Made by a program: the position numbers and the translations under genes. The notes beneath the pieces are model-generated. The model did not search any database, was not told the origin of the DNA, and was given only the letters and a program-made list of their open reading frames with translations. 64,000 nt of DNA from ZC4RG17 sp036380875 (lineage in GTDB: Bacteria; Actinomycetota; Acidimicrobiia; Spongiisociales; ZC4RG35), in contig DASVDX010000086.1 in the NCBI GenBank assembly GCA_036380875.1, positions 1 through 64,000 of the forward strand, given 5' to 3'. Below, one piece after another: positions 27,300 to 36,292 of the stretch; positions within the stretch are counted from its first letter, which is position 1, and every line of letters begins with the position of its first letter.

Positions 27300-28160
27300 T
27301 CAGAAGGTGACGACCAGGACAGCGGCGGCAGCGGCCACGACGCCGGCGATCAGGGTCCGGATCAGCTCCGCCTGCGGTCCTTTCACCCGAGACCACAGTT
27401 CCCCGATCAGGAACCCGGCGATGAACCCGCCGAGGTGGGCCTGCCAGGAGATGCGGGGAAAGATGATCGGGAGGGCGGCATTGATGAGGAGGATGAAACC
27501 GAGTTGGCTGAGGAGCGATCTGCCCCACGCCGTGTTGCGCCGGCGCACCGCCAGGTTGAGCCACACGCCGAAGAGGCCGAAGACGGCACCGGATGCCCCC
27601 ACTGCCCGGAAGCCGCCCGAGGTGAGGAACTGCGCCGCCACTCCGCCCATCCCCGCCGCGGCGAGGTAGAGGGCGAGGAACGCCTTCGAGCCCACGCCCC
27701 GCTCCACCTGCGGCCCCAAGACGTAGAGGGCCCACATGTTGAACAAGATGTGAGTGAAGGAGGCGTGGAGAAGGACGGTCGTGAATATCCGCCAGAACTC
27801 ACCCTGTGCGACCAGGCCGCTGTCGTGGATCAGGAGGCCGCCCACCTGGCCTTGCAGGAAGTAGGTGATGATCGTGACGATCAGGATCCCCTTGGTCACC
27901 GGAGGGAGACCCGCGGCCAAGGTCCGTGGACGTCGGGGTGTCGCTCGAGGAGGAACGGGGATCTCGGATTGTTGGCCGGCCTCGGAGACACATTGGGGGC
28001 ACCGCTGGCCAACGGCGGCATCGATGGAACACGAAGCGCAGATCGGCCTTCCGCATCGAGAACACGAGAGGCGGGTTTCCCGCTCGGGGTGCCGATAGCA
28101 GACCCGGGTGGCGGGCTCGACGGGTGAATCTGGCGTCACCACCTGCACGGTAGTGACCAC
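27300..28160 (-). CDS. Rhomboid family intramembrane serine protease with zinc-finger N-terminus
   Basis: A 286-residue protein. Residues about 20-60 form a B-box-like zinc ribbon (CYRHPERETRLSCSRCGRPICASC, given here in parts: CYRHPE, SCSRCGRPICASC, RCPQC). Then come six membrane helices of a rhomboid: HASFTHILFNMWAL, the catalytic serine in VGASGAVFG, and the catalytic histidine in WQAHLGG. Rhomboids cleave membrane protein substrates within the bilayer; substrate unknown. The zinc-ribbon plus rhomboid layout is common in Actinobacteria. It follows rluD by 26 bases on the same strand. GTG start without an obvious ribosome site. Confidence 0.92.
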   Translation of the reverse strand: MVTTVQVVTPDSPVEPATRVCYRHPERETRLSCSRCGRPICASCSIDAAVGQRCPQCVSEAGQQSEIPVPPRATPRRPRTLAAGLPPVTKGILIVTIITYFLQGQVGGLLIHDSGLVAQGEFWRIFTTVLLHASFTHILFNMWALYVLGPQVERGVGSKAFLALYLAAAGMGGVAAQFLTSGGFRAVGASGAVFGLFGVWLNLAVRRRNTAWGRSLLSQLGFILLINAALPIIFPRISWQAHLGGFIAGFLIGELWSRVKGPQAELIRTLIAGVVAAAAAVLVVTF

Positions 28161-28186
28161 TCGATTTCACGAGAAGGCAGCGGGCG

Positions 28187-29095
28187 TCAACGGAGCCGGT
28201 CGAGCACGGAGGCGAGTTCGCCTGGCAGCGGTGACTCGAAGGTGAGCTGCTCTCCCGTCCGGGGATGGGCGAAGCCGAGGCGCCTCGCGTGGAGGAAGAG
28301 CCGGGGCACCTCGACCCGATCGGGGCCGGGGCGATAAACGGGGTCACCCGCCAGTGGATGGTCGATGGCCGCCAGGTGCACGCGGATCTGGTGTGTGCGG
28401 CCCGTCTCGAGGCGCACGGTGAGGAGCGACATCTGCGCCTCGGGAAACGACCGCTCGACCTGGTAGTGGGTGCGGGCGGGTCGGCCGGCGGGATCGATGC
28501 GGCGGCGTGTGGGACGATTGGGATCCCGGGCGATGGGGGCATCGACGGTGCCGGTGGGAACGTCGAAGAGGCCGTCCACCAGCGCCGCGTACTCCCGCAC
28601 CATCTCCCGCCGCGACACCTGCTCCCGCAGGCCCGCATAGCCGACCTGCGAGGCGGCGGCCACCAACAGGCCCGACGTGTCGCGGTCCAGGCGATGGACG
28701 ATTCCCGGACGGTCGGGATCGCCTATGCCGGCGATCTCGGGCCGGCGATGCAGGAGCCCGCCAACGAGTGTCCCCCGATCGCGTCCCGCGCCGGGATGGA
28801 CCACGAGCCCGGCCGGCTTGTCGACGACGATCACGTCTTCGTCCTCGTAGACGACATCGAAGGTGATCTCTTCGGGTTGGATCCCCTCCGCCTCCTCTGG
28901 CGGGGGGAACGACAGCACCTGGCCGGCCGCCACCCGGTGACGGGCCGGCGGTGTCTGCCCGTCTAGGGTCGCCTGGCTCTCGTCGACGATGCGGCGGGCG
29001 GCCGCCCGTGACATGGCGCCGAGGACGGAGACGACCTTGTCGAGACGCTCGCCGTCGAGTTCCTCGGGGACCGTGAAGGTCAGTCGTTCACCCAT
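28187..29095 (-). CDS. rluD: Pseudouridine synthase, RluA/RluD family
   Basis: A 302-residue enzyme with an N-terminal S4 RNA-binding domain (ERLDKVVSVLGAMSRAAARR) and the RluA catalytic core: VVDKPAGLVVHPG, then the catalytic Asp in HRLDRDTSGLLV, and RTHQIRVHLA. Most RluD proteins modify 23S rRNA helix 69. The ATG overlaps the 3' end of lspA by 16 bases. The lspA-rluD order is a widely conserved pair in bacteria, which supports both names. Confidence 0.93.
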   Translation of the reverse strand: MGERLTFTVPEELDGERLDKVVSVLGAMSRAAARRIVDESQATLDGQTPPARHRVAAGQVLSFPPPEEAEGIQPEEITFDVVYEDEDVIVVDKPAGLVVHPGAGRDRGTLVGGLLHRRPEIAGIGDPDRPGIVHRLDRDTSGLLVAAASQVGYAGLREQVSRREMVREYAALVDGLFDVPTGTVDAPIARDPNRPTRRRIDPAGRPARTHYQVERSFPEAQMSLLTVRLETGRTHQIRVHLAAIDHPLAGDPVYRPGPDRVEVPRLFLHARRLGFAHPRTGEQLTFESPLPGELASVLDRLR

Positions 29096-29568
29096 GAGCC
29101 GATCAACAGGACCACCACGGCCACCGTTATAGATGCGTCGGCGAGGTTGAACGTGGGGATGAACCAGAGGTCTATCCAGTCGATCACGGGCCCGTCGAGG
29201 AGACCCGGTCCGCGGGCGATGCGGTCGACGAGGTTCCCGGCGGCGCCTCCCATGACCAGCCCCATGCCGACGACTTCGATCGTGCCGTGGGGCTTGCGCA
29301 GAAACCAGAGAATGAGGCAGATGGCGACGATCGCCGCCACGCCGAAAAGGGCCCCGGCTCCCTGGAACATCGAGAAAGCAGCTCCGGTGTTCTCGACGAA
29401 CCGGAACTGCAAGAAACTTCCGATGACGTCGACGGGTTCGGAAGTGAAAGTGGCGGACGCCCAACGCTTCGTGAGGGCATCGAGGAGAACCACCGCCGCC
29501 GCAATACCGACGGCGATGGCGTACCCGTTTCGGACGGTGAGCCGGTGCCTTCGCCCGGCCCCGCTCAT
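29080..29568 (-). CDS. lspA: Lipoprotein signal peptidase (signal peptidase II)
   Basis: A 162-residue membrane aspartyl protease that cleaves prolipoproteins. Four membrane helices are visible, with FVENTGAAFSMF, then GGAAGNLVDRI and FNLADASI carrying the two catalytic aspartates. The ATG overlaps the TraR/DksA-like gene by four bases (ATGA). Confidence 0.96.
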   Translation of the reverse strand: MSGAGRRHRLTVRNGYAIAVGIAAAVVLLDALTKRWASATFTSEPVDVIGSFLQFRFVENTGAAFSMFQGAGALFGVAAIVAICLILWFLRKPHGTIEVVGMGLVMGGAAGNLVDRIARGPGLLDGPVIDWIDLWFIPTFNLADASITVAVVVLLIGSWVND

Positions 29569-29936
29569 CGACGCGAGGCGCAGTTCACGCAGAACGTGGC
29601 GTACGGAAGGACGTCGAGTCGGGCCGTGGGAATGTCCTGGCCGCAGGACTCGCACACGCCGTACTCTCCGCTTTCGATTCGCTCGAGAGCGTGCTCGACT
29701 TTGTGGAGCAGGTCGATGGCGTTTTGCTGCATCGACAGCTCCTTTTCGTACTCGAATTTCATCGATCCGGCTTCGGCGTTGCCGGGATCGGGGCTCCGCT
29801 CCGCCGAGGCCTCGGTTTGGCGAGCCTCTTCCAGAGCCTGAGCGGCCTCTTCGATCATCTCGGTCAGACGCTCGCGCTCTTCTTCTAGCCGGGTTCGATA
29901 CTTGTCGAGTGTCGACTGGGCCAGCTTGCGGGCCAT
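29565..29936 (-). CDS. TraR/DksA-type zinc-finger protein
   Basis: A 123-residue protein with a long N-terminal coiled coil (RTRLEEERERLTEMIEEAAQ...) and a C-terminal four-cysteine finger (C-E-S-C, 17 residues, C-V-N-C), the DksA/TraR fold. Such proteins usually reach into the RNA polymerase secondary channel or otherwise modulate transcription. GGAGG stands four bases before the ATG. First gene of the traR-lspA-rluD run, an order common in Actinobacteria next to ileS. Confidence 0.9.
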   Translation of the reverse strand: MARKLAQSTLDKYRTRLEEERERLTEMIEEAAQALEEARQTEASAERSPDPGNAEAGSMKFEYEKELSMQQNAIDLLHKVEHALERIESGEYGVCESCGQDIPTARLDVLPYATFCVNCASRR

Positions 29937-30047
29937 CAAACCTCCATTCGGGCGCCAGGACGATAGCAAACACCGGTCGACACCGAACCATTCCCAAACG
30001 CCTATGTGCTGGGGTATTTCGGTGTGAGCGCCCCACGGGCATGTCGG

Positions 30048-30053
30048 TACCAT
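30048..30053 (+). promoter_or_regulatory. -10 box of a leaderless ileS promoter
   Basis: TACCAT ends six bases before the GTG chosen for ileS. The divergent gap is only 123 bases and I see no T-box specifier or stem I pattern, so the leader-RNA control known for ileS in other Actinobacteria seems absent. Confidence 0.5.
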
Positions 30054-30059
30054 TCGAGG

Positions 30060-33000
30060 GTGACTCGATCGAACTTCCAGCGGGTCTCTGCCCAGGTCGA
30101 TTTGCCGTCCCTCGAGATGGAGGTCCTCGACCTGTGGGACCGGATCGACGCGTTCCGCCGCAGCGTCTCCGAGAGGCCTCTCGACAAGGAATACGTCTTC
30201 TACGACGGGCCCCCGTTCGCCAACGGCAGCCCGCACTACGGCCACCTCCTCGCCTCGGTCGTGAAGGACGTCGTCCCCCGTTACTGGACGATGCGCGGTT
30301 ACCGGGTGGAGCGGCGCTGGGGCTGGGATACCCATGGGCTCCCGGTGGAGATGGAGGTCCAGAAGCAACTGGGCCTGTCCGGGCCCCGGGAGATCGAGGA
30401 ATACGGGATCGACCGTTTCATCGCCGCCTGTCGGGCGCTGGTCGAGGAGACCGCCGACGAGTGGGAGTTCATCGTTCGCCGGCTCGGACGGTGGGTCGAC
30501 ATGGAGAACGACTACCGCACGCTCGACCTCACCTTCATGGAGAGCGTGTGGTGGGTGTTCAAGCAGTTGTGGGACCAGGGACGCATCTACCGTTCCGTCA
30601 AGGTCCTCCCCTACTCGTGGGGCGCGACCACACCGCTCGCCAACTTCGAAGCCAACCTCGACTACCGAGACGTCGAGGACCCGTCGATCACGGTCCGCCT
30701 CCTCGTCACCGACCCCACCGGCCCGGCCGAGGCCGGCGACTATCTGTTGATATGGACGACCACGCCGTGGACTCTTCCCGCCAACCTGGCGGTGGCGGTC
30801 GGAGAGGACATCACCTACGCCCGCGTCGCCGACGACGGCGCCCACTACTGGGTCGCCGAATCGCTCGTCACGACGGTGTTCGACGAGGAGGCGTTGGTCG
30901 TGTCGACCGCTCCCGGGTCAGCCCTCGTGGGCGTCGGCTACGAACCCCCGTTCGACTACTTCATCGACCAGCGGGACGCGGGAGCCTTCCGGGTGATCCC
31001 CTCGGTCGACGTCACCACCGACGAGGGCACCGGGCTCGTCCACATGGCGCCGGCCTACGGCGAGGCCGACTTCGAGGCGCTGCGCGCCGCCGGCCTCGAC
31101 CTGCTCGTGGATCCGGTCGACGCCCAGGGCAACTTCACCGACGAAGTGCCCGATGTGGCCGGCGTCAACGTGAAGGAAGCCGACGCCAAGCTGATCGAAC
31201 TGCTCCGGGATTCCGGCAAGCTCGTCAAGGCGTCGACGATCGTCCACTCCTATCCCTTCTGCTACCGCACGGGCACGCCGCTGATCTACAAGGCCATCCC
31301 GACCTGGTTCGTGGACGTGTCGTCGATGGCCGGCCGGCTGGCGGAGCTGAACAAGAACATCCACTGGGTGCCGGCCTACGTCGGCGAAGGGCGCTTCGGC
31401 AACTGGCTGGAGAGCGCTCGCGACTGGGCCATCAGTCGCAACCGCTACTGGGGCTCCTGCCTGCCGATCTGGGAGTGCGAGGACTGCTCCCACCAGCTCT
31501 GCGTCGGTTCGATCGACGAGCTCGAGGGGTTGTCGGGGGTGCGCCCCGACGACCTGCACATGCACGTCGTCGACACGATCACGATCACCTGCCCCGAATG
31601 CGGCGGGAAGATGGAGCGCGTCCCCGAGGTGCTCGACTGCTGGTTCGAGTCGGGCTCGATGCCGTACGGGCAGATCCACTATCCATTCGAGAACAAGGAG
31701 CGCTTCGAGGCGACGTTCCCTGCCCAGTTCATCTCCGAGGGCCTCGACCAGACCCGGGGCTGGTTCTACACCCTGCACGTGCTGGCGACGGCGCTGTTCG
31801 ACCGCCCCGCCTTCCAGAACTGCGTCGTTTCCGGCCTGATCCTCGCCGAGGACGGCCGGAAGATGTCGAAGAGCCTCCGCAACTACCCGGACCCCGAGGC
31901 GGTCTTCGCCGAGTTCGGCGCCGATGCCCTGCGCGCCTACCTGCTCGACTCTCCGGTGCTGCGGGCCGAGCCGATCCGCTTCTCCAACGAGGGGATCCGC
32001 CACGTCGTCCGCACGGTGCTGCTGCCACTGTGGAACACCCACTCCTTCTTCACCACGTACGCGGTGGCTGACAACCTGACCCTCGACGACCTGCGCCAGG
32101 CCCCGCCTCCCCAGGAGCGGCCGCTCCTCGACCGCTGGATCCTGTCCGTCCTCCAGAGCCTGATCGCCACGGTCAACGAGCAGATGGAGGGGTACTACCT
32201 CTACAACGTCATCCCCCCGACGCTCGGATTCATCGACGACCTGACCAACTGGTACGTGCGCCGCTCCCGGCGTCGCTTCTGGACGGCGAGAGGCGAGGAC
32301 GACGCCGACAAGCTGGCCGCGTTCGCCACTCTGTACGAGGTGCTCACCACCTTCATCCGAGTGCTGGCACCGGTGCTGCCGTTCATCACCGAGCGCCTCT
32401 ACCAGGACCTGGTCGTGGAGCCGGGCGCCGACGGCCCCGACTCGGTGCACCTCGCCGAGTTCCCAACGGCCGACGAGTCGCTGATCGACCGGGAGCTGGA
32501 GGCGGCGATCTCGGTCGTCCGCCGAGTGGTGTCGGCGGGTCATGCCCTCCGCAAGCGGCATTCGCTGCGGGTGCGCCAGCCGCTGTCGCGGTTGACGGTG
32601 ATCACCCACGACGAGAAGGCCGCCGCGGCGGTGCGCACCCATGCCGACCTGATCGCCGACGAACTCAACGTCCACGCGGTCGAGACGTCACGCGACGACG
32701 CCGGGCTGGCGGACCTGTCGGCCAAGGCCGATTTCCGCCGTCTGGGGCCCCGGTTGGGCGCCGATGTGAAGACGTGCGCCGCCGCCATCGCCGCCCTCGG
32801 CAACGCAGAGATCGCCCGCCTGCTCGAAGGCGAGGCACTGGAGGTGGCGGGGTACCCGATCACCGCCGAGGACGTGATCGTCACCCGCACCCCCCGGGAG
32901 GGCACCGTGGTCGAGACGGACGGCGAACTGGCTGTGGCTCTCGACACGCGCCTCGACGACGAGCTGATCGCCGAGGGTCTGGCCCGCGATGTCGTCAACC

Positions 33001-33221
33001 GCATCCAGCAGCTGCGCCGTGCCGCCGGCCTCGACGTGGCGGACCGGATCCGCCTGCAGTGGACCACCGACGACGAGCGGCTCCGGCAGGCGGTGGAGCG
33101 CCACCGCGATTACATCGCCAGGGAGACGCTGGCGACCGAGATGGTCGAGGCAGACGGTCTCGAAGGTCAGCCGACGGAAGTCGACGGCGCGGCGCTGGTG
33201 GTGACCGTCGAAAAGGTCTGA
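30060..33221 (+). CDS. ileS: Isoleucyl-tRNA synthetase
   Basis: A 1053-residue class I synthetase. The HIGH motif is H59-Y-G-H62 in GSPHYGHLLAS, the KMSKS loop is EDGRKMSKSLRN, and the CP1 editing domain lies between (LLIWTTTPWTLPANLAVAV, GTGLVHMAPAYGEADF). Zinc-type cysteines occur in WECEDCSHQLC and CPECGGK. The size and layout fit the longer, eukaryote-like IleS branch found in Actinobacteria. I start at the GTG of VTRSNFQRVSAQVDLPSLE, matching the family N-terminus and the TACCAT box six bases before it; in-frame GTGs at 30006 and 30024 are less likely. It converges on divIVA with a 3-base gap. Confidence 0.97.
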   Translation: MTRSNFQRVSAQVDLPSLEMEVLDLWDRIDAFRRSVSERPLDKEYVFYDGPPFANGSPHYGHLLASVVKDVVPRYWTMRGYRVERRWGWDTHGLPVEMEVQKQLGLSGPREIEEYGIDRFIAACRALVEETADEWEFIVRRLGRWVDMENDYRTLDLTFMESVWWVFKQLWDQGRIYRSVKVLPYSWGATTPLANFEANLDYRDVEDPSITVRLLVTDPTGPAEAGDYLLIWTTTPWTLPANLAVAVGEDITYARVADDGAHYWVAESLVTTVFDEEALVVSTAPGSALVGVGYEPPFDYFIDQRDAGAFRVIPSVDVTTDEGTGLVHMAPAYGEADFEALRAAGLDLLVDPVDAQGNFTDEVPDVAGVNVKEADAKLIELLRDSGKLVKASTIVHSYPFCYRTGTPLIYKAIPTWFVDVSSMAGRLAELNKNIHWVPAYVGEGRFGNWLESARDWAISRNRYWGSCLPIWECEDCSHQLCVGSIDELEGLSGVRPDDLHMHVVDTITITCPECGGKMERVPEVLDCWFESGSMPYGQIHYPFENKERFEATFPAQFISEGLDQTRGWFYTLHVLATALFDRPAFQNCVVSGLILAEDGRKMSKSLRNYPDPEAVFAEFGADALRAYLLDSPVLRAEPIRFSNEGIRHVVRTVLLPLWNTHSFFTTYAVADNLTLDDLRQAPPPQERPLLDRWILSVLQSLIATVNEQMEGYYLYNVIPPTLGFIDDLTNWYVRRSRRRFWTARGEDDADKLAAFATLYEVLTTFIRVLAPVLPFITERLYQDLVVEPGADGPDSVHLAEFPTADESLIDRELEAAISVVRRVVSAGHALRKRHSLRVRQPLSRLTVITHDEKAAAAVRTHADLIADELNVHAVETSRDDAGLADLSAKADFRRLGPRLGADVKTCAAAIAALGNAEIARLLEGEALEVAGYPITAEDVIVTRTPREGTVVETDGELAVALDTRLDDELIAEGLARDVVNRIQQLRRAAGLDVADRIRLQWTTDDERLRQAVERHRDYIARETLATEMVEADGLEGQPTEVDGAALVVTVEKV

Positions 33222-33224
33222 GGG

Positions 33225-34139
33225 TCAGACCGAGCCGCGTTCCCAGGGGCGGCGACCCGAGGCGGAGCTGTCGCCGATGTCGGCCCGCGACGCCTCCCGT
33301 GCCATCCGGTCGGCGAGGGTGCCGAAGTCGGTCTCTTCCTCGTGGACGGGCTCTTCCGAGGGGTCTTCCTCGGCCGACTCGCCGTACTCGTCGGTGCTGG
33401 CTTCGGGTTCTTCTTCCGTGAAGCCCTCGGCCGTCTCCTCGTCGTCGTCGTAGTAGCCTCCGGGCTCCTCGGAGCTGTCCTCGGCAGGCGACGGCTCGCC
33501 GTAGTCGCCGTGCTCTCCCCAGCCGCCTTCGTCCTCTGTCGCTTCGGCGGCGTCTTCCTCCCAGCCGGCCTCCGGCTCGGCGTAGTCGTCGGACGTGGCG
33601 CCCCAGTCGCCGATCTCGGCCGCGTCGTCGACGGGCAGTTCCTCGGCGGCGGGCTCCTCCGGCGACCCGATGTCGGTGGCCGCCTCGGCGATCGCCGCGT
33701 CCATCGAGTCGAGGTTGGCCTCGGCGGCGGCGGCGAGGTCGACGATCCGGCGCTTCAGGTCGGCGACGGTCGCCCGCATCCGGGCGATTTCCTGGGTGAG
33801 GCGCATGCGCTCGGCGTCGCGCTCGGCGAGGAGGCGGTCGGCTTCGCCCTGCGCGCTCTGGCGGATGGTCTCGGCCTCGGCTTGCGCTTCGGCGATGATG
33901 GCGTCGGCCTGCTTCTGGGCGGCGACCAGCGCCCGGGAGATGGCGGTTTCTTCCTCGCCGCGTGAGGCCAACTCGGCCTCGAGCGCCCGGATGCGGTCCT
34001 GGGCGTCCCGCAACCGCTGGTCGTAGTCCTTCAGGGTCGCGACGACCTCGTCGAGGAAGTCGTCGACTTCGTCCATGTTGTAGCCCCGCAGCTCGGGCCC
34101 GAATGTCTTCTGCTGTACGTCGATCGGTGTCAGAGGCAT
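33225..34139 (-). CDS. divIVA: DivIVA/Wag31-type polar growth and division protein
   Basis: A 304-residue coiled-coil protein. The N-terminus MPLTPIDVQQKTFGPELRGY followed by NMDEVDDFLDEV is the DivIVA membrane-curvature domain; a second long coiled coil spans about residues 60-150. The C-terminal half is a very acidic low-complexity tail (Glu, Asp, Gly, Tyr, Trp), longer than in most relatives, ending in a short basic cap (RRPWERGSV). DivIVA/Wag31 marks poles and septa and steers wall synthesis. I start at MPLTPID and drop 27 unlike-family codons. It is the last gene of the dcw run, after sepF and yggT, as is typical of Actinobacteria. Confidence 0.93.
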   Translation of the reverse strand: MPLTPIDVQQKTFGPELRGYNMDEVDDFLDEVVATLKDYDQRLRDAQDRIRALEAELASRGEEETAISRALVAAQKQADAIIAEAQAEAETIRQSAQGEADRLLAERDAERMRLTQEIARMRATVADLKRRIVDLAAAAEANLDSMDAAIAEAATDIGSPEEPAAEELPVDDAAEIGDWGATSDDYAEPEAGWEEDAAEATEDEGGWGEHGDYGEPSPAEDSSEEPGGYYDDDEETAEGFTEEEPEASTDEYGESAEEDPSEEPVHEEETDFGTLADRMAREASRADIGDSSASGRRPWERGSV

Positions 34140-34223
34140 GGAGGGGCTTCTCCCTGAAGCGGCTTTCAGAAACTCGGAATCGGTTTCCTGCAGGATACGT
34201 CCCCGACCGGGGCTACCCAAGGA

Positions 34224-34475
34224 TCAACAGATGATCCGCTGGAGGAAGGACAGGCCGATCAGGAGGATGATCGGCGACAGGTCGAGTGCCCCTCCTCCCA
34301 GTCGCACCGGGGGGATGATTCGGCGCAGAGGCAGGATCACCGGGTAGATGATCCGATCCAGGAAGACGGTGACCCGGGCGAGGGGATGGGTGGCGGGAAC
34401 CTGCACCCAGGAGAGGATCACCCAGGCGAGCACGGCGATGGCGTAGAGCCGCAGAGCGACGCAGAGGATTTCCAC
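34224..34475 (-). CDS. yggT: YggT family membrane protein
   Basis: An 83-residue protein with two membrane helices and the YggT centre (LSWVQVPATHPLARVTVFLDRIIYPV, in parts LSWVQVP and LARVTVFLDRI, then LPLRRIIPPV). YggT lies between sepF and divIVA in many Gram-positive bacteria; its exact role is not settled but it is linked to division-site membranes or osmotic tolerance. GTG start one base after the sepF stop. Confidence 0.92.
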   Translation of the reverse strand: MEILCVALRLYAIAVLAWVILSWVQVPATHPLARVTVFLDRIIYPVILPLRRIIPPVRLGGGALDLSPIILLIGLSFLQRIIC

Positions 34476-34476
34476 G

Positions 34477-35016
34477 TCAGTCGACGTCGTCGAGCTGGTA
34501 CACGCCCAGATCGGCGAGACGCCGCTTCTCGTCCCGAGACAGCGTCACCCGCGGAGGGAGCACCAGCACCAGGCCATCCCCGACTTTGCGCATCGTGCCG
34601 TCGAGGGCGTAGATGAGGCCGCTGGAGAAGTCGATGACCCGCCGCACCAGTTCGGAGGAGGCGCGGCGGAGGTCGAGCACCACCGGGACCTGGTCACGGA
34701 CCCGGTCGGCCAGGATCTTGGCGTCGCCGAACTCCTCGACGACGAGCACGTCGGACTGCACCTCGACCGGCCGGACCGGGCGAACGGTCTGCTGGCTGCC
34801 GGGAATGGCCGCCCGGGTGGGCGGTTCGACCCGACGGCCTTCGACACTGCCCACACCCTCGACCCGCCGCGGAGCAGGCGGAGAAGTGCGGCGCTCCTCG
34901 TAAACGGGCTCGGGACGCGCCGGCCGGGGCCGCGGCTCCGGCTCCACGTCGTATGCGGGCTGGTCCTCATCGACCAGTCCGAGATATACGAGCGCCTTGG
35001 AAAGCAATGACGACAT
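34477..35016 (-). CDS. sepF: Cell division protein SepF
   Basis: A 179-residue FtsZ-membrane anchor. The short N-terminal amphipathic helix (MSSLLSKALVYLGL) should bind membrane. A Pro/Arg-rich linker follows, then the SepF core (about residues 90-170: VVEEFGDAKILADRVRD, VVLDLRRASSELVRRVIDF, GLIYALDGTM). SepF replaces FtsA in Actinobacteria, and no ftsA is present in this cluster. GAGG stands five bases before the ATG. Confidence 0.95.
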   Translation of the reverse strand: MSSLLSKALVYLGLVDEDQPAYDVEPEPRPRPARPEPVYEERRTSPPAPRRVEGVGSVEGRRVEPPTRAAIPGSQQTVRPVRPVEVQSDVLVVEEFGDAKILADRVRDQVPVVLDLRRASSELVRRVIDFSSGLIYALDGTMRKVGDGLVLVLPPRVTLSRDEKRRLADLGVYQLDDVD

Positions 35017-35024
35017 TGGTTCCT

Positions 35025-35687
35025 CTATGGGGCAGTGCTGTGTGCGTCAAAGATAGCCCGTCCCACACGTATAACGGTGGCACCCTCTTCCACCGCCACC
35101 TCGAAGTCGTCGGTCATTCCCATCGACAAGCCGACCGCTTCCGGCACTCTCGCTGCCACCAGGTCGCGGACCTCGACCATGCGTTTGAAGAACGGCCGGG
35201 CGTCCTCGGGATCGTCGACGATCGGGAGGATGGCCATCACTCCGATGATGGGGATGCCCAGCCCGGAGAAGGCCACGGCCGCCTCTATGGCGTCTTCGGG
35301 GTCGACCCCGGATTTCTGCGGCTCCCTTCCGATGTTGACCTGGAGGTAAGCCGGCGGGGGCGCCCCGGCGCCCTTCAGCCAGGCGAGAGCCAGCGACTCG
35401 CGATCCAAGGAGTGCAGCACGGAGGCGATGGGCCGGACCACCCTCGCCTTGTTGGACTGCAGGTGGCCGACGAAATGCCAGCGGATGTCGGACGGCAGCT
35501 GGGCGGCCTTGGCCTGGAGCTCGTCGGCCCGGTTCTCGCCGAAGTCGCGGTGACCGGCTTCGTAGAGGGCGGCTATGGCTTCCGGCGGCTGGCCCTTGCT
35601 CACCGCCACGACCGTCACCTCCTCCGGCCGGCGACCGACACGCTCGCATGCGGCAGCGACTCTCTCGAGCACCGACTGGAGGCTCAT
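35025..35687 (-). CDS. yggS: PLP homeostasis protein (YggS/PROSC family)
   Basis: A 220-residue alanine-racemase-like barrel that binds PLP without a known catalytic reaction and buffers vitamin B6 pools. The PLP lysine is in VAVSKGQPPEAI; FGENRADELQAK, WHFVGHLQSNKAR and GLSMGMTDDF are the other signatures. Overlaps pgeF by ATGA and precedes sepF by 8 bases, the usual order in Gram-positive dcw clusters. Confidence 0.95.
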   Translation of the reverse strand: MSLQSVLERVAAACERVGRRPEEVTVVAVSKGQPPEAIAALYEAGHRDFGENRADELQAKAAQLPSDIRWHFVGHLQSNKARVVRPIASVLHSLDRESLALAWLKGAGAPPPAYLQVNIGREPQKSGVDPEDAIEAAVAFSGLGIPIIGVMAILPIVDDPEDARPFFKRMVEVRDLVAARVPEAVGLSMGMTDDFEVAVEEGATVIRVGRAIFDAHSTAP

Positions 35688-36292
35688 GGCACCCACCCCA
35701 GCGCTGCCATCCGCGCCGTCGTGCCTGTGCGGCGATGACTGAACCCTCCGCCGCAAGCGGTGCAGCGGTCGTCGATCCACACGTCCATGCCGCGCAGGCG
35801 CCGGGCAGCGGCGGCCCGCAAGTCGACCGAGCGGGTGCCCCAAGTCGTGGACGACACATCCTCACGGAAGACTTCGGCCACTTCGTCGCCGACCTCGAAG
35901 CAGCAGGGGCCGATGCCAGGACCGACCTCGGCTCGGGTCGGCGCCGCACCTGCCTTCTCCATGAGACTGATCGTGCTGTCGAGGACTCCCGCCGCCAGGC
36001 CGCGCCATCCGGCGTGGGCCACCCCCACAGTCCCGGGTCCGTGGAGGACGACGCCGAGACAGTCGGCGGTGAACACAGCCAGCGGCAGGTTCGGAACCGT
36101 GGTCACGAGAGCATCACCTTCTCCCGCCTCACCGGGGCGATCCACCTCAATCGCGATAGGCCCGTGGACCTGATTCACGGTCGCCCATTCGTCGGGGATC
36201 CCCAGACGGGCGGACACCCGCCGACGCACCTCCGGGTCGTGGCGGGCGTCGCCGTCGGTAGGCGAGGTGAACGCCACCCCGTCGAGGGTCAT
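35684..36292 (-). CDS. pgeF: PgeF/YfiH family (LACC1-like) peptidoglycan editing or purine nucleoside enzyme
   Basis: A 202-residue protein with the family's zinc site: VNQVHG, TADCLGVVLHG and AHAGWRGLAAG. Members have been shown to have purine nucleoside phosphorylase/adenosine deaminase activity, and E. coli YfiH prevents misincorporation of serine into peptidoglycan precursors. The place right after ftsZ fits a wall-related role. At about 200 residues it is shorter than most relatives (about 240). Four-base overlaps join it to ftsZ and yggS. Confidence 0.92.
   Translation of the reverse strand: MTLDGVAFTSPTDGDARHDPEVRRRVSARLGIPDEWATVNQVHGPIAIEVDRPGEAGEGDALVTTVPNLPLAVFTADCLGVVLHGPGTVGVAHAGWRGLAAGVLDSTISLMEKAGAAPTRAEVGPGIGPCCFEVGDEVAEVFREDVSSTTWGTRSVDLRAAAARRLRGMDVWIDDRCTACGGGFSHRRTGTTARMAALGWVP

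Noticed and set aside
29937..30059. T-box leader for ileS
   Set aside because: The gap is too short, no specifier loop or antiterminator sequence is visible, and the promoter geometry suggests a leaderless mRNA.
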